From assembly GCF_001305965.1 (NCBI RefSeq), contig NZ_JXQC01000003.1, forward strand, positions 3,603,292-3,667,291: 64,000 nt of DNA, read 5' to 3'. The DNA is from Erythrobacter sp. SG61-1L (GTDB lineage: Bacteria; Pseudomonadota; Alphaproteobacteria; Sphingomonadales; Sphingomonadaceae). The notes under the pieces were generated by a model, which saw nothing but the letters and a program-made list of their open reading frames with translations, was not told the origin of the DNA and made no database searches. This document shows positions 19,347 through 26,919 of the stretch, piece after piece; positions within the stretch are counted from its first letter, which is position 1; each line of letters starts with the position of its first letter. The position numbers and the translations under genes were made by a program.

Positions 19347-19697
19347 ATGCAATACGGTGCCGAATTCGTGCTTGCGATCATCGCCATGGCGATGCTGGCC
19401 GGAGTAGTGAAAAGCTGGATCCGCGCCCGGCATGGCGATGCGGGCCAGCGCGGCCCCTTCGGCCACCATGGCCGGAACCGCGGCCGCCGGGACGAGAGCG
19501 AGGAAGTGGAAGTGCTGCGCGCCGAAAACGCCCGCCTGATCGACCGGCTCGAAGCGTCGGAAGACCGGCTGGCAGTGCTCGAACGCATCGTGACCGACCG
19601 CAGCTACAATCTCGCCAGCGAGATCGAAGCCCTGCGCGACAACGACAGCAAGGCCCTTGGGCAGAGCAGGCCCCTGCGCGACCCGCAGGACCATTGA
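19347..19697 (+). CDS. Small PspB-like membrane/coiled-coil protein 3
   Basis: A 116-residue protein. The membrane segment covers residues 5-22 (AEFVLAIIAMAMLAGVVK). An unusual Arg/His/Gly-rich linker follows (residues 25-48, containing GPFGHHGRNRGRRDE). A coiled coil (about 52-80) and the tail RLAVLERIVTD (74-84) with LASEIEALR (89-97) complete it. The SD is AAGGGGAG at 8 nt. The polybasic linker could bind acidic phospholipid or nucleic acid, which is inference only. Confidence 0.85.
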   Translation: MQYGAEFVLAIIAMAMLAGVVKSWIRARHGDAGQRGPFGHHGRNRGRRDESEEVEVLRAENARLIDRLEASEDRLAVLERIVTDRSYNLASEIEALRDNDSKALGQSRPLRDPQDH

Positions 19698-19707
19698 GGA
19701 GGATAAG

Positions 19708-20004
19708 ATGGGATTCGGTACAGTCCTTGTCCTGATAGTGCTGATCTGCGCAATCGCCGGGACGATGTCCTCGCGCTACCGCGCCCAGGCCGGCATCGGG
19801 CAGGATTCGTCAGGCAATCAGTTCAGGCTCGGCCAGCAAAACGAAGCGCTGGAACGTGAAGTTGCGGAACTGCGCGAGCGGGTAAAGGTGCTCGAACGGA
19901 TTGCCACCGACAGCCACACCGGATCGGGCCGCGATGCCCGAGCCATTGCCGCAGAGATCGAAAGCCTGCGCAGCCTTGAGGCTGCGCCGAAAGGAGATGC
20001 CTGA
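19708..20004 (+). CDS. Small PspB-like membrane/coiled-coil protein 4
   Basis: A 98-residue protein. The membrane segment is at residues 3-20 (FGTVLVLIVLICAIAGTM), with a short polar linker and a coiled coil (about 43-66). The tail module is RVKVLERIATD (58-68), then an insertion of about 8 residues compared with its paralogues before AIAAEIESLR (79-88). The start is the ATG behind GAGGAGG at 19708; an upstream in-frame ATG has no SD and overlaps gene 3. It is coupled to gene 5 by TGATG. Confidence 0.85.
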   Translation: MGFGTVLVLIVLICAIAGTMSSRYRAQAGIGQDSSGNQFRLGQQNEALEREVAELRERVKVLERIATDSHTGSGRDARAIAAEIESLRSLEAAPKGDA

Positions 20005-20255
20005 TGCTGAGCCAGATCCTGAGCGACGATTTGCTGATCGCCTGCATCGCCTTGCTCGGCCTGGCGATCCTTTCCACCACCGCGCTGCGCGGCTGGCAGG
20101 GCTGGCTTGCGCTGAAAGGCAGGGAACTGGATGCCCGCCGCCCCCATGTCGAGATCGAAGGCCGGGCTGGCGAAGGCGCCGCCCGCATCGAACTGGCGGA
20201 CCTGAAGGAACGCATCCGCAAGCTGGAAGCCATCGCATCGGGGGTGGACCTCTAG
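20004..20255 (+). CDS. Small PspB-like membrane/coiled-coil protein 5 (truncated tail)
   Basis: An 83-residue protein with a membrane segment (residues about 9-27, DLLIACIALLGLAILSTTAL). The following helix contains LKGRELDARRPHVEIEG. The shared tail is degenerate and cut short: LKERIRKLEAIASGVDL ends the protein, with no IExLR part. It may be a divergent member or one that has lost the interaction tail. It is the last gene before sufE, 24 bp downstream. Confidence 0.8.
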   Translation: MLSQILSDDLLIACIALLGLAILSTTALRGWQGWLALKGRELDARRPHVEIEGRAGEGAARIELADLKERIRKLEAIASGVDL

Positions 20256-20279
20256 GACAGGATTGCTAGAGCCGCGCCC

Positions 20280-20690
20280 ATGCGCAGCCTTGACGACATC
20301 CGCGAAGAATACGAATTCCTTGAGGGCGACGAACGCTATCGCCTGTTGATCGAACTCGGCCGCGAGCTGGAAGACATGCCCGATGCACTGAAAACCGATG
20401 CCACGCTGGTGCGCGGCTGTTCAGCCAAGGTCTGGGTCTATCCCACTCAGGCGGGCGAAGCATTGCACTTCCTGGCAGACAGCAACGCCGCGATCACCAA
20501 GGGCATTGTTGCGCTGGTGCTGAGCGCGGTGCAGGACAAGCCCGCATCGGAAGTGGCGGCGATGGACATCACGGCCGCGCTGGAACCGTTCGAGCTGAAA
20601 AAACAGCTCAGTTCCAACCGCACGCAGGGCGTGCCCAACATGATCGCACTGGTGAAAGAACACGCCGCCCGAATCGCTGCGGCGGGCTAA
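20280..20690 (+). CDS. sufE: SufE family Fe-S cluster assembly sulfur acceptor
   Basis: A 136-residue protein. SufE accepts persulfide sulfur from the cysteine desulfurase SufS. The active-site loop VRGCSAKVWVYP puts the acceptor Cys at residue 47, and the N-terminal LDDIREEYEFLEGDERYRLLIELG is typical. It lies 24 bp after the last small psp gene without an evident terminator. It may therefore be read through from the sigma-54 promoter, although it probably also has its own promoter. Confidence 0.93.
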   Translation: MRSLDDIREEYEFLEGDERYRLLIELGRELEDMPDALKTDATLVRGCSAKVWVYPTQAGEALHFLADSNAAITKGIVALVLSAVQDKPASEVAAMDITAALEPFELKKQLSSNRTQGVPNMIALVKEHAARIAAAG

Positions 20691-20847
20691 CGACCTGGGC
20701 GGTGTGAGCAAATGCGGACCTGCATGAGCGTCTGATATCTGAGAGTACTGCCTGCGACCTAAATGACAGGAATGTTGTGGAGAACGGTCATTGAACATCA
20801 GGTGGAATAAAATATCACACGCCCAGCACGGATGATAATCTTCGCGC

Positions 20848-21210
20848 ATGCATGTCGTAACAGTCACTCCGTTCGACCCGGGCTCAGATTCGGCAACGGT
20901 TGTCGTCAGTGACGGACGGCACAACTGCGAAGCCTTCTGTTATCCCTGTTCCTTTGAAGTGGGAGCGGAGATTACCGAGCCACTGCAACTTTTTGATTCG
21001 ACCGTGTTTATGCTCACTTATCAAACGGTCCCTCAGCTTGAACATATCGGCCCACAGTATCAGCATCGAGGTGTGGCACTCGTAGTCGATAAGGAGCGAG
21101 GGCTTCTTGAGATCGGCGGCCTACGCCTTGAAGAGCCAGTCCCGTTGCCGGGAGGGATTGAGACAGGCAGCCTCGTCGAATTTGAATGCGCTCGCATCGA
21201 TCTTCGGTGA
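20848..21210 (+). CDS. Hypothetical protein in an atypical-composition patch
   Basis: A 120-residue protein starting MHVVTVTPFDPGSDSATV, predicted beta-rich and soluble. I do not recognise it. The gene and its 157-bp upstream region are clearly less GC-rich and use codons (tta, act, caa) that neighbours avoid, suggesting transfer. No good SD is visible. It is followed by a palindromic dispersed repeat. It could be a small immunity-type or phage-derived protein, but nothing in the sequence proves this. Confidence 0.5.
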   Translation: MHVVTVTPFDPGSDSATVVVSDGRHNCEAFCYPCSFEVGAEITEPLQLFDSTVFMLTYQTVPQLEHIGPQYQHRGVALVVDKERGLLEIGGLRLEEPVPLPGGIETGSLVEFECARIDLR

Positions 21211-21289
21211 GCGGAGGGTCCGCAATGCTGTCGTTTCCGGAAAGGCGACTTTCGGCAAGGTTGGGATGAATGGCTGACCATCTTAACCC

Positions 21290-21378
21290 GTCATCCTGAA
21301 CTTGTTTCAGGATCCATTTCTCCGGATCGCACGGCGGTTCGTGCGGACGGATGGATGCTGAAACAAGTTCAGCATGAC
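21290..21378. repeat. Palindromic dispersed repeat (GTCATCCTGAACTTGTTTCAGG type)
   Basis: Two arms of about 28 bp, GTCATCCTGAACTTGTTTCA... (21290-21317) and the inverse ...AAACAAGTTCAGCATGAC (21351-21378), flank a 33-bp centre and can form a long hairpin. Such repeats are common between genes in sphingomonad genomes. It lies between convergent genes and may act as a terminator for both. Confidence 0.75.
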
Positions 21379-21498
21379 GATCGTGCAAACGTTTGCAATG
21401 TTGCCGTGTCCAGAATGACAGCTATTGGCGCCTAAGCCCCGGAAACGGCCAACTGAAAAGCGGCCGTTGAAGCTTAAGCTGGACTTTGCCTACGCCGC

Positions 21499-22017
21499 TT
21501 AAGCCCCCGCGCTGTCGCGCACCACGGCGACGCCCGCCTCGCGCTGGCGCTTCAGTTCGGCCTTCAGCTGTGCCGGATCGCGCGCCACCAGGAAGCCGAA
21601 GCTGACCCCACCTTCCTTGCCCACGGTCGCGTGGTGGAGGTTGTGGGCCTGCACCAGTCGCTTGAGATAGCCGCTGCGCGGAACATAGCGAAAATAGCGC
21701 TGATGAACGAGGCCATCATGTACCAGCGTGTAGATGATCCCGTAGACCAGCACGCCCAGCCCGATCCAGGTGCCAGGCCACCACGCATCTGCGCCCATCA
21801 CCCAGGGGCTGCCCACGGCGAACATCGAAATGCTCAGCGCGGCGCCGACGATGGCGTAGAGATCGTTCTTCTCCAGCAGGTTTTCGTGCGGCTCGTGGTG
21901 GTCACGGTGCCAGCCCCAGCCCCAGCCATGCATGATATATTTATGGCTGCCCCAGGCCACGCCTTCCATGGCAGCGGCGGTAGCGATCACGATAAGCAGG
22001 GGAAGAAGCGCATCCAT
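21499..22017 (-). CDS. crtZ: Beta-carotene hydroxylase CrtZ
   Basis: A 172-residue membrane di-iron hydroxylase that adds 3-hydroxyl groups to beta-ionone rings, making zeaxanthin. Histidine clusters are visible: HKYIMH (25-30), HRDHHEPH (37-44), HDGLVHQR and HNLHH near the C-terminus. Membrane segments lie at the N-terminus and in the middle (LYAIVGAALSISMFAVG and TWIGLGVLVYGIIYTLV). Other carotenoid genes are not in the window. A pigmented sphingomonad is implied. Confidence 0.93.
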   Translation of the reverse strand: MDALLPLLIVIATAAAMEGVAWGSHKYIMHGWGWGWHRDHHEPHENLLEKNDLYAIVGAALSISMFAVGSPWVMGADAWWPGTWIGLGVLVYGIIYTLVHDGLVHQRYFRYVPRSGYLKRLVQAHNLHHATVGKEGGVSFGFLVARDPAQLKAELKRQREAGVAVVRDSAGA

Positions 22018-22033
22018 CGCGCTACCTTATAGT

Positions 22034-22435
22034 TCAATCCTTCGGCTGGAAAAAGAACCGGCGAATTTCTTCACCGATCCGCGCAGGCCGCAGCGTTTCA
22101 GCATCGATGCAGCACCAGCAGGACTGCACTTCGGCCAGCACTTCCTCCCCCCGCTCGATGATCGTGTGATAAAAGGCGCGGGCGCCATGCACCTGTTCCA
22201 GCACGGTGCGGGCAATCACCTCGTCATCGAGGAAAGCGGGTTTGCGATAGGTAATCTCGTGCTTCAGTGCGACCCAAAGGCGCGAGGCAGCGGTATCCGC
22301 CGGAGCCAGCTTCTTCCAGTGCGAGAGCACGGCATCCTGCACCCAGCTGAGATAGCGGGCGTTATTCACGTGGCCCATGAAGTCGATATCGCTGGGCAGG
22401 ATCGTGATCGGGAACTTGTACGGAGCTGCTGACAT
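22034..22435 (-). CDS. Acyl-CoA thioesterase (hotdog fold, YbgC/4HBT type)
   Basis: A 133-residue protein with the 4HBT hallmark DIDFMGHVNNARYLSWVQDA, where the Asp at about residue 18 is the predicted catalytic residue. The LWVALKHEITYRKPAFLDDEV strand region is also typical. It hydrolyses acyl-CoA or acyl-ACP thioesters; chain length cannot be predicted. It lies 16 bp upstream of crtZ on the same strand and may be cotranscribed. Confidence 0.88.
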   Translation of the reverse strand: MSAAPYKFPITILPSDIDFMGHVNNARYLSWVQDAVLSHWKKLAPADTAASRLWVALKHEITYRKPAFLDDEVIARTVLEQVHGARAFYHTIIERGEEVLAEVQSCWCCIDAETLRPARIGEEIRRFFFQPKD

Positions 22436-22621
22436 AGGTGTAAGTTACATCTCCTTTAGGGACGTTTCAATGACTCCCACCGCCGCAGTGCAACAAAGAC
22501 ATTTTGTTACAATTCGCCGCAATGCTGCGACCGTCCGTATCTCTGGTATTCATCTAATTGGCCATATTTCTGAACACACGGAACAAGCCGTGAAGTTTTG
22601 AACTAGCGAAGGATGAAAGCC

Positions 22622-22987
22622 ATGAACCGTCTCGCCAAGCTGATTGCCCCTGCCATCGCAGCCTCGCTGGTGCTGGGCGCCGCCGTCCCCGCCTCTGCTG
22701 CAAGCTGGCAGGGCCGCGACAGCTACCGCCAGGAAATCGCCCAGCTCGACCGCCAGATCGACCGGGCGCAGGAACGCCGCCTGATCTCGCAGCGCGAGGC
22801 CGACCGCCTCGAACGCAAGGTCGACCAGCTGCAGAATCTGCATGCGCGCTATGCCAAGAACGGTCTGACCCGGACTGAAGAGCGGATCCTCGACCAGCGG
22901 ATCGACAGCGTGAAGCGCCAGATCGCCGCCGAAGTGGCCGACCGTGACCGCGCCCCTCAGGGCCGCCCCGGTGACCATCGCCGGTGA
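22622..22987 (+). CDS. Exported coiled-coil protein of unknown function
   Basis: A 121-residue protein with a good signal peptide (LIAPAIAASLVLGAAVPASAA, cleavage near residue 27). The mature part is almost entirely helical and charged, with heptad-like IAQLDRQIDRAQERRLIS and RLERKVDQLQNLHARYAKNG. The ATG at 22622 is chosen because GAAGG lies 9 nt upstream. The pattern resembles small periplasmic metal/stress-responsive coiled-coil proteins, but no family is certain. Confidence 0.75.
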   Translation: MNRLAKLIAPAIAASLVLGAAVPASAASWQGRDSYRQEIAQLDRQIDRAQERRLISQREADRLERKVDQLQNLHARYAKNGLTRTEERILDQRIDSVKRQIAAEVADRDRAPQGRPGDHRR

Positions 22988-23063
22988 CCATCAAGGCCCG
23001 GCTTGAGCCCGGCCAACTTTTCCTCCCTTGTCTTGCGGGGCCGGCGAGCCTAGGTCGCCCGCC

Positions 23064-24497
23064 ATGGCCAGCCGACCCCGCACCCTTTACGAGAAGATCT
23101 GGGACGCTCACGAAGTTGAGCGCCGTGAAGACGGCACTAGCATCCTGTTCATCGACCGCCACCTCGTCCACGAGGTGACCAGCCCGCAGGCATTCGAGGC
23201 GCTTCGCCTCAGCGGCCGCAAGGTCCGCCGCCCGGAGCTGACACTGGCGGTCCCCGATCACAATCTGCCGACCACCGCCCGCGTTGACGCAGCGGGCAAG
23301 CGCATTCCCATCGCGGATGCCGAAAGCGCCCAGCAGCTCGCCGCGCTGGAAAAGAACGCGCCTGAATTCGGCGTGCGCTATATCGGGCCGACGGACATCA
23401 ATCAGGGCATCGTGCATGTGGTGGGGCCGGAAACGGCCTTCTCCCTACCCGGCGCCACCATCGTCTGCGGCGACAGCCACACCTCCTGCCATGGCGGTAT
23501 CGGCGCGCTGGCCTTCGGCATCGGCACCAGCGAGGTCGAGCATGTGCTGGCCACGCAGACGCTGCTGCTCAAGCAGTCGAAGACGATGGAAATCCGCGTC
23601 GAGGGCGAATTGCTGCCCGGCGTGACCGCCAAGGATCTGATCCTGCACATCATCGGCGTGATCGGCACGGCCGGCGGCACCGGCCATGTGATCGAATATC
23701 GCGGCAAGGCTTTCGAGGACATGTCAATCGAAAGCCGCCTGACGGTGTGCAACATGTCGATCGAAGGCGGTGCCCGCGCCGGCCTCGTCGCGCCTGACGA
23801 GAAGACCTTCGCCTATCTCAAGGGCCGCCAATATGCACCCAAGGGCGAAGACTGGGATCGTGCCGTGGCGTGGTGGGCCAGCCTGCGCACCGATGAAGGC
23901 GCGACCTTCGACAAAAGCGTGGTGATCGACGCAGCCGATGTGCAGCCCACCGTTACATGGGGCACCAGCCCGGAAGACACCGTCGCCATCGGCGGCGTGG
24001 TTCCGGCGCCGGAAAGCTTTGCCGATCCTTCCAAGCAGAAGGCCGCACAGGCCAGCCTTGACTATATGGGGCTGGAGCCGGGCCAGAAGATGACGGACAT
24101 CGAAGTCCAGAACATCTTCATCGGTTCGTGCACCAACAGCCGGATCGAGGATCTGCGCGCCGCCGCCAAGGTTCTGAAGGGCCGCAAGAAGGCCGACAAC
24201 GTCAAATGGGCTATTGTCGTGCCCGGCTCCGGCCTGGTGAAGCATCAGGCCGAGGAAGAGGGTCTGGACAAGATCTTCATCGAAGCGGGCCTGGAATGGC
24301 GCGAACCGGGCTGTTCGGCCTGCCTCGGCATGAACCCGGACAAGGTGCCCGCAGGCGAGCGCTGCGCCAGCACCAGCAACCGCAACTTCGTAGGCCGTCA
24401 GGGCCCCGGCGCGCGCACGCACCTCGTCAGCCCGGCAATGGCGGCCGCCGCCGCCGTCACCGGCCGCCTTACCGATGTGAGGGAGCTGGTGGATTGA
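23064..24497 (+). CDS. leuC: 3-Isopropylmalate dehydratase large subunit
   Basis: A 477-residue aconitase-family enzyme of leucine synthesis that isomerises 2- to 3-isopropylmalate with LeuD. The [4Fe-4S] cysteines are in IGSCTNSR and in [30 protein letters not shown] and the N-terminal [10 protein letters not shown] are family landmarks. The start [11 protein letters not shown] is preferred to an upstream GTG/ATG frame. The SD is weak. Confidence 0.97.
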   Translation: MASRPRTLYEKIWDAHEVERREDGTSILFIDRHLVHEVTSPQAFEALRLSGRKVRRPELTLAVPDHNLPTTARVDAAGKRIPIADAESAQQLAALEKNAPEFGVRYIGPTDINQGIVHVVGPETAFSLPGATIVCGDSHTSCHGGIGALAFGIGTSEVEHVLATQTLLLKQSKTMEIRVEGELLPGVTAKDLILHIIGVIGTAGGTGHVIEYRGKAFEDMSIESRLTVCNMSIEGGARAGLVAPDEKTFAYLKGRQYAPKGEDWDRAVAWWASLRTDEGATFDKSVVIDAADVQPTVTWGTSPEDTVAIGGVVPAPESFADPSKQKAAQASLDYMGLEPGQKMTDIEVQNIFIGSCTNSRIEDLRAAAKVLKGRKKADNVKWAIVVPGSGLVKHQAEEEGLDKIFIEAGLEWREPGCSACLGMNPDKVPAGERCASTSNRNFVGRQGPGARTHLVSPAMAAAAAVTGRLTDVRELVD

Positions 24498-24528
24498 CCG
24501 CAAGCGCGGCCTACCCCATCTTTCTGCC

Positions 24529-24750
24529 ATGACCGACAACACACCGAAGAGCGAGAAGTCGAAGAACCGGGCTGCCAAGTCCGATTCCGGCATGGGCGTG
24601 GGCACAAAGGCTGCCATTGCGGGCGCGGCAATCGGGATCGGTTCCGCCGCCGTCGCCGCCGCAGTGATGTTCGCCAACCGCCGCAAGCATAAGAACAAGC
24701 CCGAACAATTGCCGCCCATTCCCTCGGGCGAGCCTCCGGAGACCGATTGA
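24529..24750 (+). CDS. Small membrane protein encoded between leuC and leuD
   Basis: A 73-residue protein with a Lys/Ser-rich N-terminus, a Gly/Ala-rich membrane segment (about residues 23-48, [22 protein letters not shown]) and a basic then Pro-rich tail. No family is recognised. Its TGA overlaps the leuD ATG (TGATG), so it is translated within the leu operon. The overlap suggests selection on the arrangement, but no role in leucine synthesis is evident. Confidence 0.75.
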   Translation: MTDNTPKSEKSKNRAAKSDSGMGVGTKAAIAGAAIGIGSAAVAAAVMFANRRKHKNKPEQLPPIPSGEPPETD

Positions 24751-25352
24751 TGGAACCCGTGCGCCAGGTTGAAGGCCGCGCCTATCCTTTCGGGATGAAG
24801 AATGTCGATACCGACATCATCATTCCCGCCCACTGGCTGAAGACGATCAGCCGCGAGGGCCTCGGCCGCGGCGCTTTCGAAGCGCTGCGCAAGGACCCCG
24901 CCAATGTCTTCGACCGGGAAGACGTCAAAGGCGCACCGATCATTGTGGCGGGCGACAATTTCGGCTGCGGATCGAGCCGCGAACATGCCGCATGGGCCTT
25001 GCTGGACATGGGTGTGAAGGCCGTGATCGCCCCTAGCTTTTCCGACATCTTTTCCGGCAACGCCTTCAAGAACGGCATTCTTACCGTCGTCCTTCCGCAA
25101 GAAGCGATCGACCGGCTGATGGAAGTGGCCGAGACCGATCCGATCTCGATCGACCTCGAGCATCAGACGGTGACGACCCCGTTCCAGGACCGTTTCAATT
25201 TCGAGATCGACCCGTTCCGCAAGCATTGCCTGCTGGAAGGGCTGGACGAAGTGGGCATGACTCTGGCCCGCAGCGACACGATTTCGGCCTATGAGGCGCG
25301 TCAGGCAAAAGACATGCCCTGGTTCGCCAAGGGAACCGGCCTTGCGGCGTAA
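24750..25352 (+). CDS. leuD: 3-Isopropylmalate dehydratase small subunit
   Basis: A 200-residue partner of LeuC. Landmarks are [30 protein letters not shown] (substrate-binding loop) and [17 protein letters not shown]. It is coupled to the preceding small gene through the TGATG overlap. The C-terminus ends in [15 protein letters not shown]. With LeuC it forms the heterodimer in the cytoplasm. Confidence 0.97.
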   Translation: MEPVRQVEGRAYPFGMKNVDTDIIIPAHWLKTISREGLGRGAFEALRKDPANVFDREDVKGAPIIVAGDNFGCGSSREHAAWALLDMGVKAVIAPSFSDIFSGNAFKNGILTVVLPQEAIDRLMEVAETDPISIDLEHQTVTTPFQDRFNFEIDPFRKHCLLEGLDEVGMTLARSDTISAYEARQAKDMPWFAKGTGLAA

Positions 25353-25401
25353 GCACGCCGCGCGTTATCTGATTTCAGCTTTGTTTCGAGGGATTCTCTA
25401 G

Positions 25402-25725
25402 ATGACCGATTTCCAGGACCGCGAGCGCGCTGAAGAGCGCAAATATGCAATGGACGAGGAAACCGCTTTCCGCGTGGCCGCGCGCAGCAACAAGCTGCTG
25501 GGCCTGTGGGCTGCGGCCAAGATGGGGCTGACCCCGGAAGAGACCGAAGCCTATGCCAAGTCGGTCGTGCAGGCCGATTTCGAAGAAGCCGGCCATGAGG
25601 ACGTGATCCGCAAGGTTCTGGGCGATCTGGTTGGCGCCGGCATCGACATCGACGAGGCAGGCGTGCGCGCCGCGCTCGATGAGAAGACCGTCGAAGCCCG
25701 CCGCCAGCTGATGGGCGAAGTCTGA
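25402..25725 (+). CDS. DUF1476 / F1-ATPase inhibitor zeta subunit
   Basis: A 107-residue four-helix protein matching DUF1476: FQDRERAEERKYAMDEETAFRV at the N-terminus and VRKVLGDL-like VIRKVLGDLVGAGIDID later. In Paracoccus this family is the zeta subunit, whose N-terminal helix inhibits ATP hydrolysis by F1Fo-ATPase. The N-terminal inhibitory region is present here. It is followed closely by bolA and grxD. Confidence 0.93.
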   Translation: MTDFQDRERAEERKYAMDEETAFRVAARSNKLLGLWAAAKMGLTPEETEAYAKSVVQADFEEAGHEDVIRKVLGDLVGAGIDIDEAGVRAALDEKTVEARRQLMGEV

Positions 25726-25728
25726 CCT

Positions 25729-25962
25729 ATGGCGATGGCGGCTGACGATATTGCGGCGCTGATCAGGGCCGCCCTGCCCGATGCGTCGGTGGAAATCACC
25801 GACCTTGCTGGCGATGGCGATCATTATTCGGCACGTGTGGTTTCGTCCGCCTTCACGGGCAAAAGCCGCGTGCAGCAGCACAAGCTGGTCTACGAGGCAT
25901 TGGGCGGTCGCATGGGCGGCGCGCTCCATGCCTTGCAACTGACCACCGCCGTTCCCAACTGA
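25729..25962 (+). CDS. bolA: BolA family protein
   Basis: A 77-residue BolA-fold protein. The pattern DIAALIRAALPDASVEITDLAGDG, HYSARVVSSAFTGKSRVQQHKLVYEAL and a C-terminal HALQLTT is characteristic; the invariant histidine in QQHKLVYEAL is the [2Fe-2S] ligand in BolA-Grx4 complexes. grxD lies 36 bp downstream, as expected for functional partners in Fe-S trafficking and iron sensing. Confidence 0.93.
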   Translation: MAMAADDIAALIRAALPDASVEITDLAGDGDHYSARVVSSAFTGKSRVQQHKLVYEALGGRMGGALHALQLTTAVPN

Positions 25963-25998
25963 CGGTCAGAACCAAACGAATTTTCCGGGATTACACCC

Positions 25999-26328
25999 AT
26001 GTCCGATACCAATGCCCGCATTTCCGACATCGTGAATTCGAACGACGTCGTCCTGTTCATGAAGGGCACTCCGCTCTTCCCGCAATGTGGCTTTTCCAGC
26101 CGCGCGGTGGCGATCCTCGACCATCTCGGCGTGGCCTATGGCAGTGTGGACGTGCTGCAGGACATGGAAATTCGCCAGGGCATCAAGAGCTTTTCCGACT
26201 GGCCGACCATCCCCCAGCTCTACGTGAAGGGCGAATTCGTCGGCGGCAGCGACATCATGATGGAAATGTTCGAAGCTGGCGAACTGCAGCAGCTGATGCA
26301 GGACGCACAGGTCGCCAAGGCCGAATAA
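25999..26328 (+). CDS. grxD: Grx4-type monothiol glutaredoxin
   Basis: A 109-residue protein with the CGFS active site at residues 30-33 inside [38 protein letters not shown] provides the glutathione-binding TIPQ and GGSD loops. CGFS glutaredoxins carry a glutathione-bridged [2Fe-2S] cluster and pair with BolA. A rho-independent terminator follows immediately. Confidence 0.97.
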   Translation: MSDTNARISDIVNSNDVVLFMKGTPLFPQCGFSSRAVAILDHLGVAYGSVDVLQDMEIRQGIKSFSDWPTIPQLYVKGEFVGGSDIMMEMFEAGELQQLMQDAQVAKAE

Positions 26329-26337
26329 TTCGAAGCT

Positions 26338-26364
26338 CCCCGGGCCTTGTGGTCCGGGGTTTTC
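26338..26364 (+). terminator. Rho-independent terminator after grxD
   Basis: CCCCGGGCC (26338-26346) pairs with GGTCCGGGG (26351-26359) in a 9-bp stem containing one G-U, with a short loop, followed by TTTTCTTC. It lies 10 bp after the grxD stop and before the convergent DksA-like gene. Confidence 0.88.
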
Positions 26365-26370
26365 TTCATT

Positions 26371-26685
26371 TCAGGCGCAATTGATGCATAAAGTCGCCGT
26401 GGGCTGGGCCTTCAGGCGCATTTCGTTGATCTCTCCGCCACAATTGGCGCAAGTGCCGTAAGTGCCATCTTCGATCCGCTGCAACGCCGCGCGGGTTGCC
26501 ATGATCTCATTGCGCAGCACGGTATCCACACCCGCCAGTGCCTCGTCATCGGCCAGATCGATTGCCTGCTCTTCCGAATCCGCGTCCAGCGGGTGACGCA
26601 GGTCGTCCTCGATCTCTTCGGCACGCGCGGTAAGCTCGACAAGCCGCGCCTTGAGCGCCGTTTCCACTTCACTGTAATCGCTCAT
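26371..26685 (-). CDS. DksA/TraR-type C4 zinc-finger protein
   Basis: A 104-residue protein with an N-terminal coiled coil (residues 1-70) and a C4 zinc finger (C79, C82, C100, C103) in GTCANCGGEI and LCINC. The acidic tip common in DksA (DxxDxA) appears as DLADDEA. It is shorter than canonical DksA, so it is better called a TraR/DksA family protein. Such proteins bind the RNA polymerase secondary channel. MSDYSEVE is taken as the start; upstream codons would extend into the intergenic region. Confidence 0.85.
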   Translation of the reverse strand: MSDYSEVETALKARLVELTARAEEIEDDLRHPLDADSEEQAIDLADDEALAGVDTVLRNEIMATRAALQRIEDGTYGTCANCGGEINEMRLKAQPTATLCINCA

Positions 26686-26779
26686 CCGTCCTGCTCCGAT
26701 GTTGCTGCCTTCTCCAAGGCTGTCTGCCCGGCATTTCGGCCTGCGACATTGCGCCCAATCAAAAGCCAGCGTCAAGATT

Positions 26780-26817
26780 CCGACACGCATTTCGGCCATT
26801 CCGCCGAATTGTGTCGG
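26780..26817 (+). promoter_or_regulatory. Candidate activator site upstream of the PEP-CTERM sigma-54 promoter
   Basis: CCGACAC (26780-26786) and GTGTCGG (26811-26817) form an inverted repeat with 24 bp between arms, 80-115 bp upstream of the -24 element. That distance is normal for a sigma-54 activator. In PEP-CTERM genomes the activator is often PrsR, so this is a candidate PrsR-like site. This is inference. Confidence 0.4.
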
Positions 26818-26893
26818 CCTGCCTTACAGGCCCGAATTCCGTTAACCTGGTGCAAACCATCGTGATGGGCAAGAAAGCGAAACAGCTCAAAAC

Positions 26894-26910
26894 TGGCACG
26901 GTGGTTGCAA
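26894..26910 (+). promoter_or_regulatory. Sigma-54 promoter upstream of the PEP-CTERM gene
   Basis: TGGCACG-GTGG-TTGCAA fits the -24/-12 consensus, GG at 26895-26896 and GC at 26907-26908, 10 bp apart. The expected start is near 26920, giving a leader of about 285 nt before the GTG at 27205. No other gene lies between them on this strand. Confidence 0.85.
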
Positions 26911-26919
26911 TATCAGGGA

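Noticed and set aside
21436..21475. Hairpin AACGGCC...GGCCGTT near the crtZ end as a terminator
   Set aside because: No T run on the crtZ strand and the loop is long; may be chance.
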